From Enchytraeus crypticus (lineage: Eukaryota > Annelida > Clitellata > Enchytraeida > Enchytraeidae): DNA of 64,000 nt. The notes below the pieces were generated by a model. The model was not told the origin of the DNA, ran no database searches, and saw only the letters and a program-made list of their open reading frames with translations. This document shows, piece by piece, positions 13,045 to 25,300 of the stretch. The stretch spans positions 1,663,501-1,727,500 of the forward strand of contig CAJHZI010000649.1 of NCBI GenBank assembly GCA_905160935.1, read 5' to 3'. The first letter of the stretch is position 1. Every line of letters starts with the position of its first letter. A program made the translations under genes and the position numbers.

Positions 13045-14496
13045 CTGGCTGGAGCCAGTAGCGATGTCAGTAAGACACTCGACCGCTGATCAGTATGTTC
13101 TGGATTCAAATCCTTGGTTCGCCCGTCACTGATATCGCTTTCGAGAGAGAAAACTGTCGTTAACATTAGCTTTACTAGCTTGTTTTGTCCTCTCTGTCTT
13201 ATCTGCGTACAAGTGTTTTTTTTATCACTATCTCACTCATGTCTTTCAGGCTCTTTTTCTTTTGGAACTTCTTGCCTCTCGTTTATCGTGTCTATAAAGT
13301 AAGATTGGATGGATCCAGCAGATCATCAGAGATCTCTATATCAGGTTGATAGTAGCCTTTAAGACTTGGATATATCAGATAGGGTTGTTGTGGTGGACAC
13401 ATGGACTAGCGTATATAATTACTTAATCGATTCAGAAAGTTAGACATTGTGATAATATGAATCGATTTTAAATTACCATTTATTGTGTCCTTTTTGAACG
13501 TTTTTTAATTCAATTTTACAAAACATTACTATGAGGCTTAGTTAAAAATGCTCTATGAAAGCCTTTTGTCAGCTGATTAGTTTGGTTCTCTTGATTTATG
13601 TCATTTTTCTTGCGCTCTTTCTTTGTTTCTCTTTTTCTTATTTATTTTGCTCGTACTTTTTGTCTCTCTGTTAGTATCTCTCTCTCTCTATTTATCTCTC
13701 ATAATAATTCTATTCTTGCGTTCAACTTCCTTGAGCACTATAAAATGTACAAGTGATTTCTAAAAACATTTATTGTTATATAAAAATCTACATTTTATCG
13801 TATCCCTTCGTACCACAATGATACTATCAGAGCCAGTCCAGCTCAATTCAAACTAGTAGTCTGCTTCTTATCTATTGTGTACCACCAACTTAGCTGTCCA
13901 AGCAGTATATAACAGACATTAATGTTGCTTTTGTTTTTGTCTTTGTTAACAATGTGATGTCACTACTGACTAGTAGTGGCTTAATGGTGATAGATGTTGT
14001 CATTGACGACACTAGCACTTCAATGTTGTTTTTGTTATCGTCTGGAATTGGAATTGAATTCATACAACCCACATTGAATGTGGGTTGTATGAATTTCTTA
14101 CGTATACAGTATTTACATTCAGCATATTCCTTCCATGCCGTGTTTATTCAGTGCATTATAGGAGTGTATCGATATACATCATGCCTAATATGTACAACCA
14201 ATTTGTGTCTGTAGTCAAGCTTTACTTTACAACTTGTGTAAATGAATGTTTGTGATGGTTTTATTCAGAGACAGGTCAGCATGGCTATACGTAACCTGGT
14301 GTCGAGATGCCCTGAGCACTGTTCAGCTTTTCTAGAGCTCGGAGCGGAGCCGCTGCTGCGCCGAGCACTGGACGCTGCGGGCAGTGACTCAGCTGGGTAC
14401 CGGGATGAGGTCAAGGCCGCTCTCAGAGATCTGGGCTGCAGTGTGCATCTGGAGGAGCAGTGGAAGGGCACCGGTAGAAACCTCACTTATGACTGA
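9130..14496 (+). CDS. ARMC6: ARMC6, armadillo repeat-containing protein 6
   Basis: Five coding exons (9130-9246, 10811-11465, 11926-12071, 12663-12932, 14269-14496) join without a frame break to 471 residues, close to vertebrate ARMC6 (about 480-500). Family-specific segments are [14 protein letters not shown] and [16 protein letters not shown] at the N-terminus, [12 protein letters not shown] in the middle, [32 protein letters not shown], and [19 protein letters not shown] near the C-terminus. The protein is an all-helical armadillo solenoid; its molecular role is poorly defined, so I add none. The first four introns carry gtaaat, gtaagt, gtgagc and gtttgt donors with cag acceptors; the last donor is weak but the junction reads [13 protein letters not shown] as expected. 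The acceptor ttttag 11 bases before the ATG implies a 5'UTR intron or trans-splicing. Confidence 0.95.
9250..10390 (-). mobile_element. RTE-like LINE fragments in ARMC6 intron 1
   Basis: On the minus strand, 9960-9560 reads as a broken reverse-transcriptase N-terminal region ([17 protein letters not shown], then [20 protein letters not shown] and [13 protein letters not shown]). A second piece at 9360-9250 carries [15 protein letters not shown]. The pieces are in an order that implies two insertions or a rearrangement. The second runs to within about 10 bases of the exon 1 donor. Weaker LINE-like sequence extends toward 10390. Confidence 0.6.
10811..11465 (+). CDS. ARMC6: ARMC6 coding exon 2
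   Basis: 655 bases, from acceptor ttgcag to donor gtaagt, leaving one base over (phase 1). It encodes most of the N-terminal armadillo repeats and ends within the DDDPRVPFG...[17 protein letters not shown] segment. Confidence 0.95.
11926..12071 (+). CDS. ARMC6: ARMC6 coding exon 3
   Basis: 146 bases. The first two complete the split codon to Asp; the exon then reads [20 protein letters not shown] and [14 protein letters not shown], matching the family's SELCGTLSRLAIRNEF-type repeat. The donor is gtgagc. Confidence 0.92.
12270..12380. repeat. TA/CA-rich low-complexity tract in ARMC6 intron 3
   Basis: Irregular alternation of atatac, acatat and tacaca units; no gene content. Confidence 0.7.
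12663..12932 (+). CDS. ARMC6: ARMC6 coding exon 4
   Basis: 90 codons in phase 0 after acceptor ttgcag, carrying [20 protein letters not shown] and [19 protein letters not shown]. The donor is gtttgt rather than gtaag/gtgag; the call rests on the protein-level continuity into exon 5. Confidence 0.88.
13004..13180 (+). repeat. (TC)n tract followed by a tRNA-derived SINE
   Basis: A (TC)n run to about 13041 leads into SINE family S1 (13047-13180): head GGAGCCAGTAGCGATGTCAG, B-box-like GATTCAAATCC, and tail ending cattagctttactagc. Other S1 copies lie at 15560-15648 (minus), 32242-32374, 43013-43146, 53850-53957 and 58642-58773 (minus). It sits in ARMC6 intron 4. Confidence 0.85.
13965..14035 (+). 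repeat. Short R1-like repeat piece in ARMC6 intron 4
   Basis: Contains 'gttgtcattgacgac...tagcact', shared with the R1 copies at 2255 and 5415. Confidence 0.35.
14057..14095. repeat. Perfect 19-bp inverted repeat with 1-base spacer
   Basis: Bases 14057-14075 are the exact reverse complement of 14077-14095 (core ATACAACCCACATT), capable of cruciform or RNA hairpin formation within ARMC6 intron 4. Confidence 0.9.
14269..14496 (+). CDS. ARMC6: ARMC6 terminal coding exon
   Basis: 75 codons plus TGA after acceptor ttattcag. It is GC-rich compared with its surroundings and encodes the diagnostic [22 protein letters not shown] end. Confidence 0.95.
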   Translation, partial: RQVSMAIRNLVSRCPEHCSAFLELGAEPLLRRALDAAGSDSAGYRDEVKAALRDLGCSVHLEEQWKGTGRNLTYD

Positions 14497-14770
14497 TCCG
14501 TGAAAGTGTCTGTAGGCTTATTACAGAAGCGTAGCTAACGATTGATTCGTGAGCCGTGTCTATGGACTAGTCATAGAAGCGTAGCCCACGATTGATACGT
14601 GAGCCGTGTCTATGGGCTAGTCATAGAAGCATAGCCCACGATTGATACGTGAGCCGTGTCTATGGGCTAGCCATAGAAACGTAGCCCACGATTGATTCGT
14701 GAGCCGTGTCTATGGGCTAGTCATAGAAGATTGATCAACGATTAATCCACGAAACAATGGGCTATCTGTA
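14491..14770 (+). repeat. 50-bp tandem repeat beginning at the ARMC6 stop codon
   Basis: Units start at about 14491, 14540, 14590, 14640, 14690 and (partial, degenerate) 14740, with core GATTGATACGTGAGCCGTGT and a second half ctatgggctagtcatagaag. The first degenerate unit contains the last sense codon and TGA of ARMC6 (GACTGATCCGTG), so the array appears to have grown out of the coding end into the 3'UTR. Confidence 0.9.
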
Positions 14771-15299
14771 GATATTTGATAGGCAATGGGCTACTTATAG
14801 AAATCTAGTGGTCGACTGGTAGAAACGTTTAAAGCTAGAAGTCTCGAAATCTCTCTTCGTGGCCTCTATGTCACTTCCTGTAATAATTGATTTAACTCTG
14901 TTTTCATTGTGTTGGAATTATTTGGCTGACATGTTCTCTGTCTGTAAGATTTCAGTCAGTGTGTACTGGATAGTAGTGTGTACTGTACACATGCACTAGA
15001 AAAATTTCACCGGTCCCAAACATCCTCTATGACTATGAGGAAACTGACTCTAAACCTTGTTATTATTAATAATGTAAAATTTAAATTTATCTCTCAGCCT
15101 TATACTGTTTATTAAAAGTTTTTGCTTCCTTACCGTGCTCTGACCAAATGATTTACAAATATTATACTATACTTAAGAAAATATGTACATTCTAATGAAA
15201 TTTAGTACCTGTGCCTTCGTTTACCATGTGCTTAAAAGTTCGTGAAGCAATTACGTTTAATTGCCGTCGAGCTCAAGCAATGGCAATTAATAGTAATTA

Positions 15300-15305
15300 A
15301 ATAAA
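15300..15305 (+). terminator. Candidate ARMC6 polyadenylation signal
   Basis: AATAAA about 800 bases after the stop; further AATAAA-like hexamers occur near 15394-15405. Which one is used cannot be seen. Confidence 0.35.
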
Positions 15306-15559
15306 ACTCCTGCCAACATCACGTATACTGATGTCAAATCTTTGTGACTGTACGTACTGTCCTTAATGCGACTAAATAATTAAATATTAATAATAAAATA
15401 AATAACTATCTAAGCGAAGTGACGTATGAACTATGAACTGTGTACTCATAGTTCTGTACGGCTCGTTTATCTCTGGACGTTTTAAGAGATTAATTTGTAT
15501 TTCTTTTTCATGTATGTCTTTATTTTAATGTTAATGTATATCATTTCCATCTTCCTGGA

Positions 15560-15648
15560 GCTGGTAAAGCTATTGTTTACGTCAGTTCCTCATTTGAAAG
15601 TGATATCAGTGACGGAAGAGCCCAGGATTTGAACCCGTCACATACTGA
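15560..15648 (-). repeat. Truncated S1 SINE
   Basis: Reverse-complement match to the B-box and tail of S1 (GGTTCAAATCC-type box and tagctttaccagc tail); the head is missing. Confidence 0.75.
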
Positions 15649-16222
15649 AACAGAGCTAGAAAATATGTTTAAAGGCATATTAAATTATTGTGATTGTTGA
15701 AGTTTAGCGGTATTGTCATAAGAAGTTAAATCATATTGTCTCGTATTTAATAGATATTGTGAATTTTCGTTATGTGTTTAAAGTTAGGCGATTAGTAACT
15801 AAAGTTCAGAATATAATTTCAGTTCAAGAAGACTGTTTCATATCGCAACGCTGCTATCAGCGTGTTTAGAATATAAAATGATGAACAAAAGCGTCCCCGT
15901 TGTGTGAAAAACATTCTAATTTATTAAAGGCTGTTATTAAACTTTTATAACTGTTGATTTATTATAATGATAAATAAAATATACCTTATCGGGTTTTGGA
16001 TTTCTTGCGAAAAACTCTATATTCCATTGGAAAACTGCTTGTACTTTGAAAGAATCGCAGAGGCTAGGAAAGGCAAATAACCTACAGCCACATTATTTTC
16101 TCCCATTAGTTGCTACGTTATGTTAAAGGTATGTTAATGGCATACCCATGGTATTTTTATATTTGATAAACTACTTTCTAGTGATTCTACAATCCTACTC
16201 AATTTATATATACAGTTCATTG

Positions 16223-16228
16223 TTTATT
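16223..16228 (-). terminator. Candidate tropomyosin polyadenylation signal
   Basis: Minus-strand AATAAA about 70 bases past the tropomyosin stop codon, the nearest canonical hexamer. Confidence 0.5.
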
Positions 16229-16297
16229 GGTTAGAAGTATTCCACCTGCTGAATAAACATTTTGCTCTCAGCGCGGCATGATTGAAGGGTCTAAGGA

Positions 16298-16380
16298 TTA
16301 AAATCCTGTGAGCTCAGTGAAGGTAGAGTCGAGCTCACCCACGACCAGTCTGAACTTGTCTCTCTCTCCAGTCAGTTCAT
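16298..16380 (-). CDS. TPM: Tropomyosin exon 9 (C-terminus)
   Basis: After acceptor ttgttgcag, the first two bases complete Asp. The exon then reads [26 protein letters not shown] and stops with TAA. Length and end match invertebrate terminal exons (family pattern DEL...K...LD-TF-ELTG). A 300-bp minisatellite begins 4 bases upstream of the acceptor's cag. Confidence 0.93.
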
Positions 16381-19300
16381 CTGCAACAATTAACGTTCAT
16401 TAATTAATTAGCAGTTCATTCATTAATCATTTAGCAGTTAATTCATTGCTCAATTAGCAGTTCATTCATTAATCATTTAGCAGTTAATTCATTGCTCAAT
16501 TAGCAGTTCATTAATCATTTAGCAGTTAATTCATTGCTCAATTAGCAGTTCATTAATTAATTAATTTGTAGTTCATTCATTAATCAATTAACAGTTGATT
16601 CATTACTCAATTAGCAGTTTATTCATTGCTCAATTAGCAGTTCATTCATTAATTAATTTGTAGTTCATTCATTAATCAATTAATGTTGAACATTCATACA
16701 CATAGTCTGCAATTGCGCCTTTAACTCTTCAAGCTTTTTGAAAAGTTTCGGCCATTGCTTAAAAGTTTTGTTTGGAGATCTCAATTTAGATCTTAATAAG
16801 TATGATATTAATGGTAATGTTAAGAATTATATTGATCAATTGAACTCATTGGACTTTATTCCGTACTCTATATTGCCTACTCATTGTGTGAATGAATCGC
16901 GTAGTGTTATTGACCATGTTTTCATTACTGCTGGCATTCTAAGCAAGGACAAAGTTCGCATCAATTCACCAACCATTGTTACCGACATTTCTGATCACTA
17001 TGCGAATGTTGTTCTGTTATCCTCTAAGACGAAAAATATTACTCATAAGGATCGACCAGATATTCGTGTTTATAGCAACAAAAACATTAGCAATTTTATA
17101 AATCAATTGCAGACGTATGACTGGACCAATATTTATCAAAGCGATTGTGTTGATAAATCTATTGCCTCCCTGACCAAAGTGCTGATAAATCTCATAGATG
17201 TGCACTTCCCACTAATTAAATGCTCCCGGAAAAAATTCAAGGACAAGCCTTGGTTAACTAAAGAACTAAAAAGGGACTTAAATTATAAAAATAAATTATA
17301 TTTTAAATTCAAAATGTCAAATAACCCCAATGACGAGTTGGCCTATAAAAAATTCCGGAAGGTGACTGATGCAAAAATTAAACTTCTAACGATCGACCAT
17401 TTCAGTAAGTAGTTACTAAACCGGAGACAAAATTCCGTGAAAAGTATTTAGAAAACTTTAAATAATATCTGTAGTTACAAGAGCAACACTAAGCAACCAA
17501 GGATCAACCACTTAACAACTGATTCTGGAATCATCAATAATGAAGCAGAAATTTCTGATGTACTCAACAATTACTTTGTTAGAGCTGGCTGTGACCTAGC
17601 TGCACGCATCCCAAAATCAAAATCAAATTACTTAGGTTACCTGACTGGTGACTTCCCTAGAACCTTTTTCCTTAGGCCAGTAACCCCCAATGAGGTGATA
17701 GTTAATATTTTATCTTTGAGAAATACTAGTGCAACTGGCCCAGATAATATTCTTAATAAAATTTTAAAATTAGCATGTTACAACATAGCTAGTCCCCTGG
17801 CACATATTTTTAATCAATCATTTCTGAAAGGTTATTTTCCGAAGGATTTTAAGGCTGCTAAAGTAGTTCCTGTTTTTAAAAAAGGTAAATTAGTTTGTGC
17901 TGAAAATTACAGACCTATTTCTTTGTTAAATAATTTAAGTAAGGTTCTGGAAAAAGTAATGTACAAGCGGGTGTTAGATTACGTTAACAAGCACAAAATT
18001 TTAAGTGACAATCAATTTGGATTTAGAGCTGGACATTCTACAACCGATGCAATTCTTAGTTGTATAAACATGCTAAAAATGGAAAAAGGTAATGGACAAT
18101 TGTTAATGGGTCTCTTTTTGGACTTTTCCAAGGCATTGGATACAGTAGATCATAATTTATTGCTAAACAAACTGTGGCATTACGGGCTACGTGGAGTCTC
18201 CAATAGTTGGTTTAAGTCATATCTTGAAGGAAGATATCAATATACAGGTATTGGAAAGTCTGTTTCTGCAACTCAACCTGTGGTCATGGGCGTACCCCAA
18301 GGCTCTGTCCTTGGTCCTCTGCTCTTCTTAATCTATATTACTGACATTCAGAATGCCAGCGGTACTGCAGTTCCAAAATTATTTGCTGATGATTGAAATA
18401 TTTTTGTGAGCGCCTGCAATTTGAAAGAATTATATGACTCTGGAAATTATGTTTGTAATCTAGTTAGTCAATGGTGCAAATGCAATAAGTTAACTATTAA
18501 CAGCTCTAAATCAGTCTGTATTTTATTTTTGCCCAGCAAGAAGGATGAGGAATTTATTGATGCAAATAATTTATCTATTTCACTTGACAATTGTCTTCTC
18601 TCTAGAGTATCGAGCACTAAATTTCTCGGGATGTTGATTGATGACAAGCTAACTTTCAGAGAGCATATTAAACATGTGACCCGTAAAATCAATAGTGTTA
18701 ATAGTATGCTATATCGGCGCCGTGATTTTATTTCTAAAAGTTGCCGCAAAGATCTTTTCTTTTCGCTAGTGTACTGTAAAGCTCTATATGGTATTGAAAT
18801 TTATGGGAATGCTTCGTTTAATGCGACACCCTCTTCATGTGCCTATTAACAGATCGTTACGCACTCTGCAGCAGATTCTGTACTACTAAGATTCTTTATG
18901 CTAATTTCAATGTCTTGCCTATTCAGCTGCAGTATAAACTTTCAATTGGTAAATTAATATATAAATGCTTATATTACAAAGGAGTTATGTCAAATTCAAT
19001 CAGAGACATGTTCAATCTCAACGTCTCTCAGCACTCATACTCCACCAGATAATCCTTAACTAATTATCTTTCAATTGAGCCCAGCGCCACCATGTTTAAT
19101 TCAGTTTTATACACCTGTTGTTGCATTTGGAATAATATTGCACTTAATATTCGTAATGCTTCAACCATGAATTCTGTTAATAAATTATACAAAGATTATT
19201 TAATGAATGGTTGGTGATCAATAGTTAGTTATTTTAAATTTCATTTACACATGCAATATTTCATTTACATATGTACCTTTACTTTTCTATTGCTGTGCAT

Positions 19301-22300
19301 GCGTATTAATGTTTGCTCGACATTTGCCTTCATTTGATTTTATAACGATTTCTTTTGCTAGTATCTTATAATATTTTCACGTTGCATTTCTACAAAACAT
19401 CTTATGAGTACGTCGTGGTGTTCAGCTAGATAGGTACTGTGTATCTTCACTGATGGCTACTCGTACTCGTAATATGTACCCTTACTTTTCTATTGTTGTG
19501 CATGCTTATTAATTTTTTCTCGGATATTTGCTTTCATTTGATTTTTGTATGATTTCTTTTGCTAGTGTCTGATGATTTTTGCACGTATGTTGTTTGTCAG
19601 TGATTTGGTGTTGATGCTGAAATAAAAACACATATCTCTCTCTCTTAATGGCATTTCATCTACCAACAGCAGTATCCCGTAACGTACGGCTACTATTGAA
19701 ACGCAACTGGGCTACTATTGAAACGCAACTGTTGAATGACTCTCAGAGTAATGGTGAAGTGAGAAGTAAATACAGAAAACACAAAACAGATATGTAGATA
19801 AATAGAAAGCAGCCTTTCTAAACTGGCATCATAAGTTACATTTGACTTGAGAAAAAATAAGAGTTTTTGTTTAATTGTTTTGTAATCTAGAGATACCTCT
19901 TTTAGGCTACCTGTGTTATGTCCTGGTTGCTGAAGAATAAATAAACCGTGGACTGCACGTGTCGTAAAAGGCGACAAAGCACTGAGATCCAAACCAACGC
20001 CAGAGAGGGCATTCGGTTATTGAGCGTCAAGGCTCCAGAAATTGCTACAAAAGTTTCTTAAGCGAATGGGAAAGTTTCTATTCGTATCCCGACCCTAGTT
20101 AAACTGGGATTCAAGAGAAGAAGATGATGGTGATAACTTTCTAATTTTAGTGTTTTAAGAGAGATCAGAAGCGAGCAAGACGAACCTTCCAGTCTGTCGA
20201 CCTCCTTCTGCAGCTTAGTGACAGCCCTCTCCGCCTCCGTGGCTCTGTTCTCAGCCTGAAAATGTACGCAGTGATTATTGAGTAACCCATTTTGAGCGCA
20301 TGCGCACAATCATCGTATAAAAGTCTATTGCGATTTTCTTTTACGATCAGTCAAAATCTTCTATTGTTTGTTTATTAACTTGTTTTGGGTTGCACAATTT
20401 CCAGATCCTTCATATTATGCCTGATCTCAATAATTATATTTTAATTAATATCTATTATTTATATATAGATTTATTATATATTAAATTTACTGTAACTTAT
20501 GACGAATGTCTACAATAGCTATCAATCGGGTATTTTATCTGAACGGGATTTTTCCTAGGAAATATTAAACTATTATAAAAGTCGCTTATAAATAACAATG
20601 AAGAAAGCTGAAACCATTAGCGTACTAGGTTAGCTACGATCCTGAACCGATCCATTAAGAGGTGTTCAAAATTAAAAACTGAATTTCCAATGTATTGATT
20701 CAGTTTATCCTTGAAGAATTAAGCTAGCAAGAGTCAAATTTTACAGTCCTGTACTAAAATTAATTTTAAAAGCAGCAAAATATTTTCATGCCAATTAGTT
20801 AATAGATCAAAAATACAAAATATAGGCTATAATATTATGGTTTCTATACTGGAATATTTTATTTTGTCTCACAGTGTGTGTAATAATAATATAATAACTT
20901 TGTATCTGATCTCAACTCTGAATCAGTGCTAGAAAGCTTCAGTTGCTTGGTTCGAACTTCCAATGCCTGCTGTTTTAATGTATAAATATTTTGCTGGCCG
21001 GATTATCCTTTACTGCTAAAGATATTAGGCCAAACTCTTCTTTTAGGAAGCCTATGCTTGTAGTTATTAATGTTTCGAGGTTTTAGTTAGCGGCGATAGT
21101 TGCATAACTATTTAACGATGTGTAGCGACTGGAGAACAAATTCAACTGTGTAAGTTACACCGATATGACAGTCAGCCATTGACTGACTGAGTGACAAATT
21201 GATTTATTAAAGCATTGATTGATTGATCGACTAACATATTGAATGAAAAAATAAATGATTGTTTTATTGCTTGATTAATTGGTTGATTGATTGATTGATC
21301 GATCGATTGATACATAGATAGATTGTTTGTTTTATTGATTGATTGATTGATTGACTGACTGATTGATTGACTGATTGACTGATTGGTTGATTGATTGATT
21401 GATTGACTGATTGATTGACTGATACGTACATCGGTAAGACGTTCTGTAAGACTGGCGATCATCATCTCGTAAGTCTCCTGTCGCTGTATAGCCTACACAG
21501 TAATCAATCAATCAAATCAATAAGGAAATGATCATTCAAAATTTACTGAAATCCTATCAACAATCACAAAAAGATGCATGATAAGACAAGCATGATAAAC
21601 TAAGCATGATAAGCCAGGCATGATATGCCAGGCATTATAAGCCAGGCATGATAAAATAGGCATGATAAGCCAGGCGTGATAAACCAGGTAGCTCTTCTTT
21701 GCGTAACTAATATTTCTCAGCAATTATGAAAAGCTAACATCGTAGAATTACTTGATTCCTATTAAGACAATTTTCAGATTAATGCTCAATATTGAATACC
21801 TATAAAATTATTTACAGGCCTGATTGAAAATTTGTTGAGCATAGTGTGATAAACGATATTGAAAAATTTACTGGTTCGAAGAATGAACTCGTAAGCATAT
21901 TTAAATCAGATCTGCTTGATGTCATGCTGCTCAATTTTGTCATGGATAATTGTAGCATTGCAGTGTTTTCCTGCATATAGGCTTATGTGAACTCTCAAGT
22001 CAAAAAATAAACCAATATAATTTATGTCAAACTGTAAATTGAGAAAAGATATGCAATACTGCTGCACTTTAGTAATAAGTTCTGAACTCCAGCAAGCAAA
22101 CATTTTAAGTAAATATCAACATTTTAACATCAACATTGGCGAACAGCCGCGAATTTATATATTCTTTATTCGTCATTATGTGGCAGAAACTAAACACAAA
22201 AAATAAATAAACCTATAGGCATATAGTTAGTTTAGGCAGATTAAGTAAAACATTGAACAACATACAATAAACAGTTCTATGTGTGCTAATCCAAATTACA

Positions 22301-25300
22301 TGTAAACTCAATATTTAATATTTTTCAAAGAAGATTCACATTTTAAATATTATTTTAGCAACAGAATCATCATTTAAAATGTTATTTCCTTTGCAAACTC
22401 TCAAACTCTTAAATAATCCAAATGATCCAAACCAATCCCTTTATTTAATTCACCATCTTTAACAAGCTTATTTATAACCCAGCATATATATACAGTAATA
22501 AATCTATGGGTCAGAGGTCAAACCTCTTGCTCTGCGATCTCTAAAGATTTCATGTTGTTGCCGACAACCTTCAGTTCCTCGTCCAGCTCAATGGCCTTGC
22601 TGTAACACGAACACGCTGAATACGAGTAATAGCATAGTAATATTTCGTATTTATATAATTGAATAAATATTTATAATAATAATAAGAATAATAATTGAAT
22701 GGGTAAAAAGGATTGTTTTCTCAGCGAATGACGCCCCTGCCCAGTAAATGTTAGTCGAAGCAGAGGAATGGGGCGCACCTCGTCATAAGCAGAATCCCCC
22801 AAGAATAATGGTATATCACAAGGAATGTTATAAATAATTTAAAAATCCACTCGAATGTGGACATGAAGAGAAAGACGGTAGCTAGAGTGGAGGCGTTATA
22901 TACCGTGGACCTGAATTGAATATATATTTATGAAGTTTACAATAAATGAAATACGAATAAAGCATGATGACTTCTATTTCATATCCTTGTGTTAGACCTA
23001 GGAAGTCGTAGAATTGCAGAGCTTCGCATGTAGTATTATGGAATTGGTTCAATGATGGACCAGTGGTGTTATCGGTTAAATTGTCAATTGAAGATCAGTA
23101 GGTGCGGGGTTCAAATCCTATGTTCTCCCCGCCATTAACATTCGTTCGAGATTTGAAACTGATGCTCATTCCGGGTTTTTAGGCTTCTAATTAAATTAGT
23201 ATTACAGTACTGTGTAAGTTTTTGCGCTATATTAAAAATTTACTCAGCACGCTTTCCTTATAAGCAGAAGCCTATAGTTTGGAAACCCGTCGATTTCACA
23301 GAGCATATCTGTCATGACAATTGACGTTAAAAACTTAGCTTTTGGCTTATATAACTGATTTAGAAGAAAAGTAGAACACTTGACTTACGACTCGGAGGTC
23401 TGTAGTCGACCCTCAGATCTCTCTAGATCTACTTCTGTGGTCGCCAGCTTTCTCGCCGTCTACATTCACACAATGTATAGAAAATGAATGAAAATGAACG
23501 TCTATTCGTCATCATTACCACTTCATCATAATCATCAACATCATTAATAAAGGTTTAACGTCCGTTTCCTCATACAAGGATGATGTCAGGGACGTCCCCC
23601 ATCACATGTCACTACAAATCGATTCACCCCAAACGATCTGAAAAAACACGTGCTGAAGAGAAATAAAAGGTCCTAAACAGTGCCGGTCTGGTCCGGTCCG
23701 GTGATCAAAAAAACAGTAAGGCAAGATGAAATAAAATCTTTGGTGAGAAGAGATGTGTTTTCAACTTACAACGGAAAGTGGAAGTAGTAGAACATGAGCG
23801 AAGATCAGGAGGCAGAGAGTTCCAAACAGTAGGAGCGGAGAAAGAAAATGAACGTCTACCTAACGAAGTGAGAATATTAGGAATTTTGAGCAGTTTGGTA
23901 TCGGAAGAACGAAGCTTACGAGAAGGTTGATATTGGATTAGGAGATCAGAAAGGTAAGAAGGTTTACCAAAAAGGAGTGTTTTGAAAGTTAAAAGAGCAA
24001 TTTTATACTTAATTCTTTGAACTACAGGAAGCCAATGAAGGTTATTAAGCAAGGAACTAGAGGTGGCCTGAAGCCTCGAGGATCGACAGACAACACGTGC
24101 TAGAGTGTTTTGAACGCGTTGCAAACGCATGAGAGAAGAAGAGGGTAAACCATATAGCAATGAATTGCAGTACTCAAGTTTAGAATGAACTATTGAGTTG
24201 GCAAGAATTATGGATGAATTTTTATCAAGAGATGACCGTATCTGTCTGATTTGACGAATCTGAAAGAAAGTTGAACGACAGACAGATGAGATACGAGATT
24301 TAAAATCAAGATTTTCATCACACATGACACCAAGGTTTTTAGCCTTGGGAGTAGGAGTGAGAGCAAGATTTTGAAAATAGATGGAGGAATTGACGCTTTT
24401 GGTTCTTTGCTAGGGAGTGCCGATTAAAAGATATTCGGTTTTAGAGGGGTTGACAGAGAGACGATTACTGCCAAACCATGAATACACTTTGTCAAGAACA
24501 GATGAAAGGTGCTGCAATTTCAAGTCAGAATCTGAGCTGAAAATGAGATGTACAGCTGAGTAGCATCAGCATAGAATTGAAATTTTATTGAAGCATTGTC
24601 TAAAACATAACTGAGTGGGGTAGTGTAAAGGGAAAAAAAGTAAAGGTCAAAGTACAGATCCTTGGGGCACACCACGAAGAACAGGTAGTTCAGGGGAGCG
24701 TTCATTGTTTATAATAACAGATTGAATGTCACCAGAAAGATAGGAGGAGATCAGAGAGAAAGCGGAATCAGAGATACCAAAGCACGTTTTAAGTCTACTG
24801 GTAAGAATGTTATGATCGATGGTGTTGAAGGCAGCCGAAAGATCAAGTAGTACAACGGCGGATACCTTTTGAAAGTTTAAGGCTAAGCAAAGGTCATTAT
24901 GAATGCTGAGTAAGGCAGTTTCAGTGGAGTGAAGCTTTTGATATGCAGATTGGAAACAAGATAGAGAAGGAAAGGATTCTAGATGGCTGAATAAGCGAGT
25001 GTAGATTATTTCTTCCAAGATTTTGGAAATAAAATTTAAGTTGGAAATGGGACGATAGCTAGAAAGATCATCTTTAGGAAGTGATTGCTTTTTAAGCAGA
25101 GGAGAAACAACAGCATTTTTAAAAGTAGATGGAAAAAATTCCTTCAGAAAGTGAAAGGTTAACCAGATGGGTAATTGGAGGTAGGAGGGCATCAATGCAA
25201 GATTTAAGTAGTTTTGTTGGACTGGCATCCAGCGAGCAAGATGAGTCGGTAGAGCAGAGAATTAGATGACGGATTTCTTCAAGAGAAGCGGGTTTAAAAT

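Noticed and set aside
16270..16385. tRNA-derived SINE near 16300
   Set aside because: On the minus strand this segment is a perfect terminal tropomyosin exon with acceptor, phase match and ELTGF-stop; the SINE impression was wrong.
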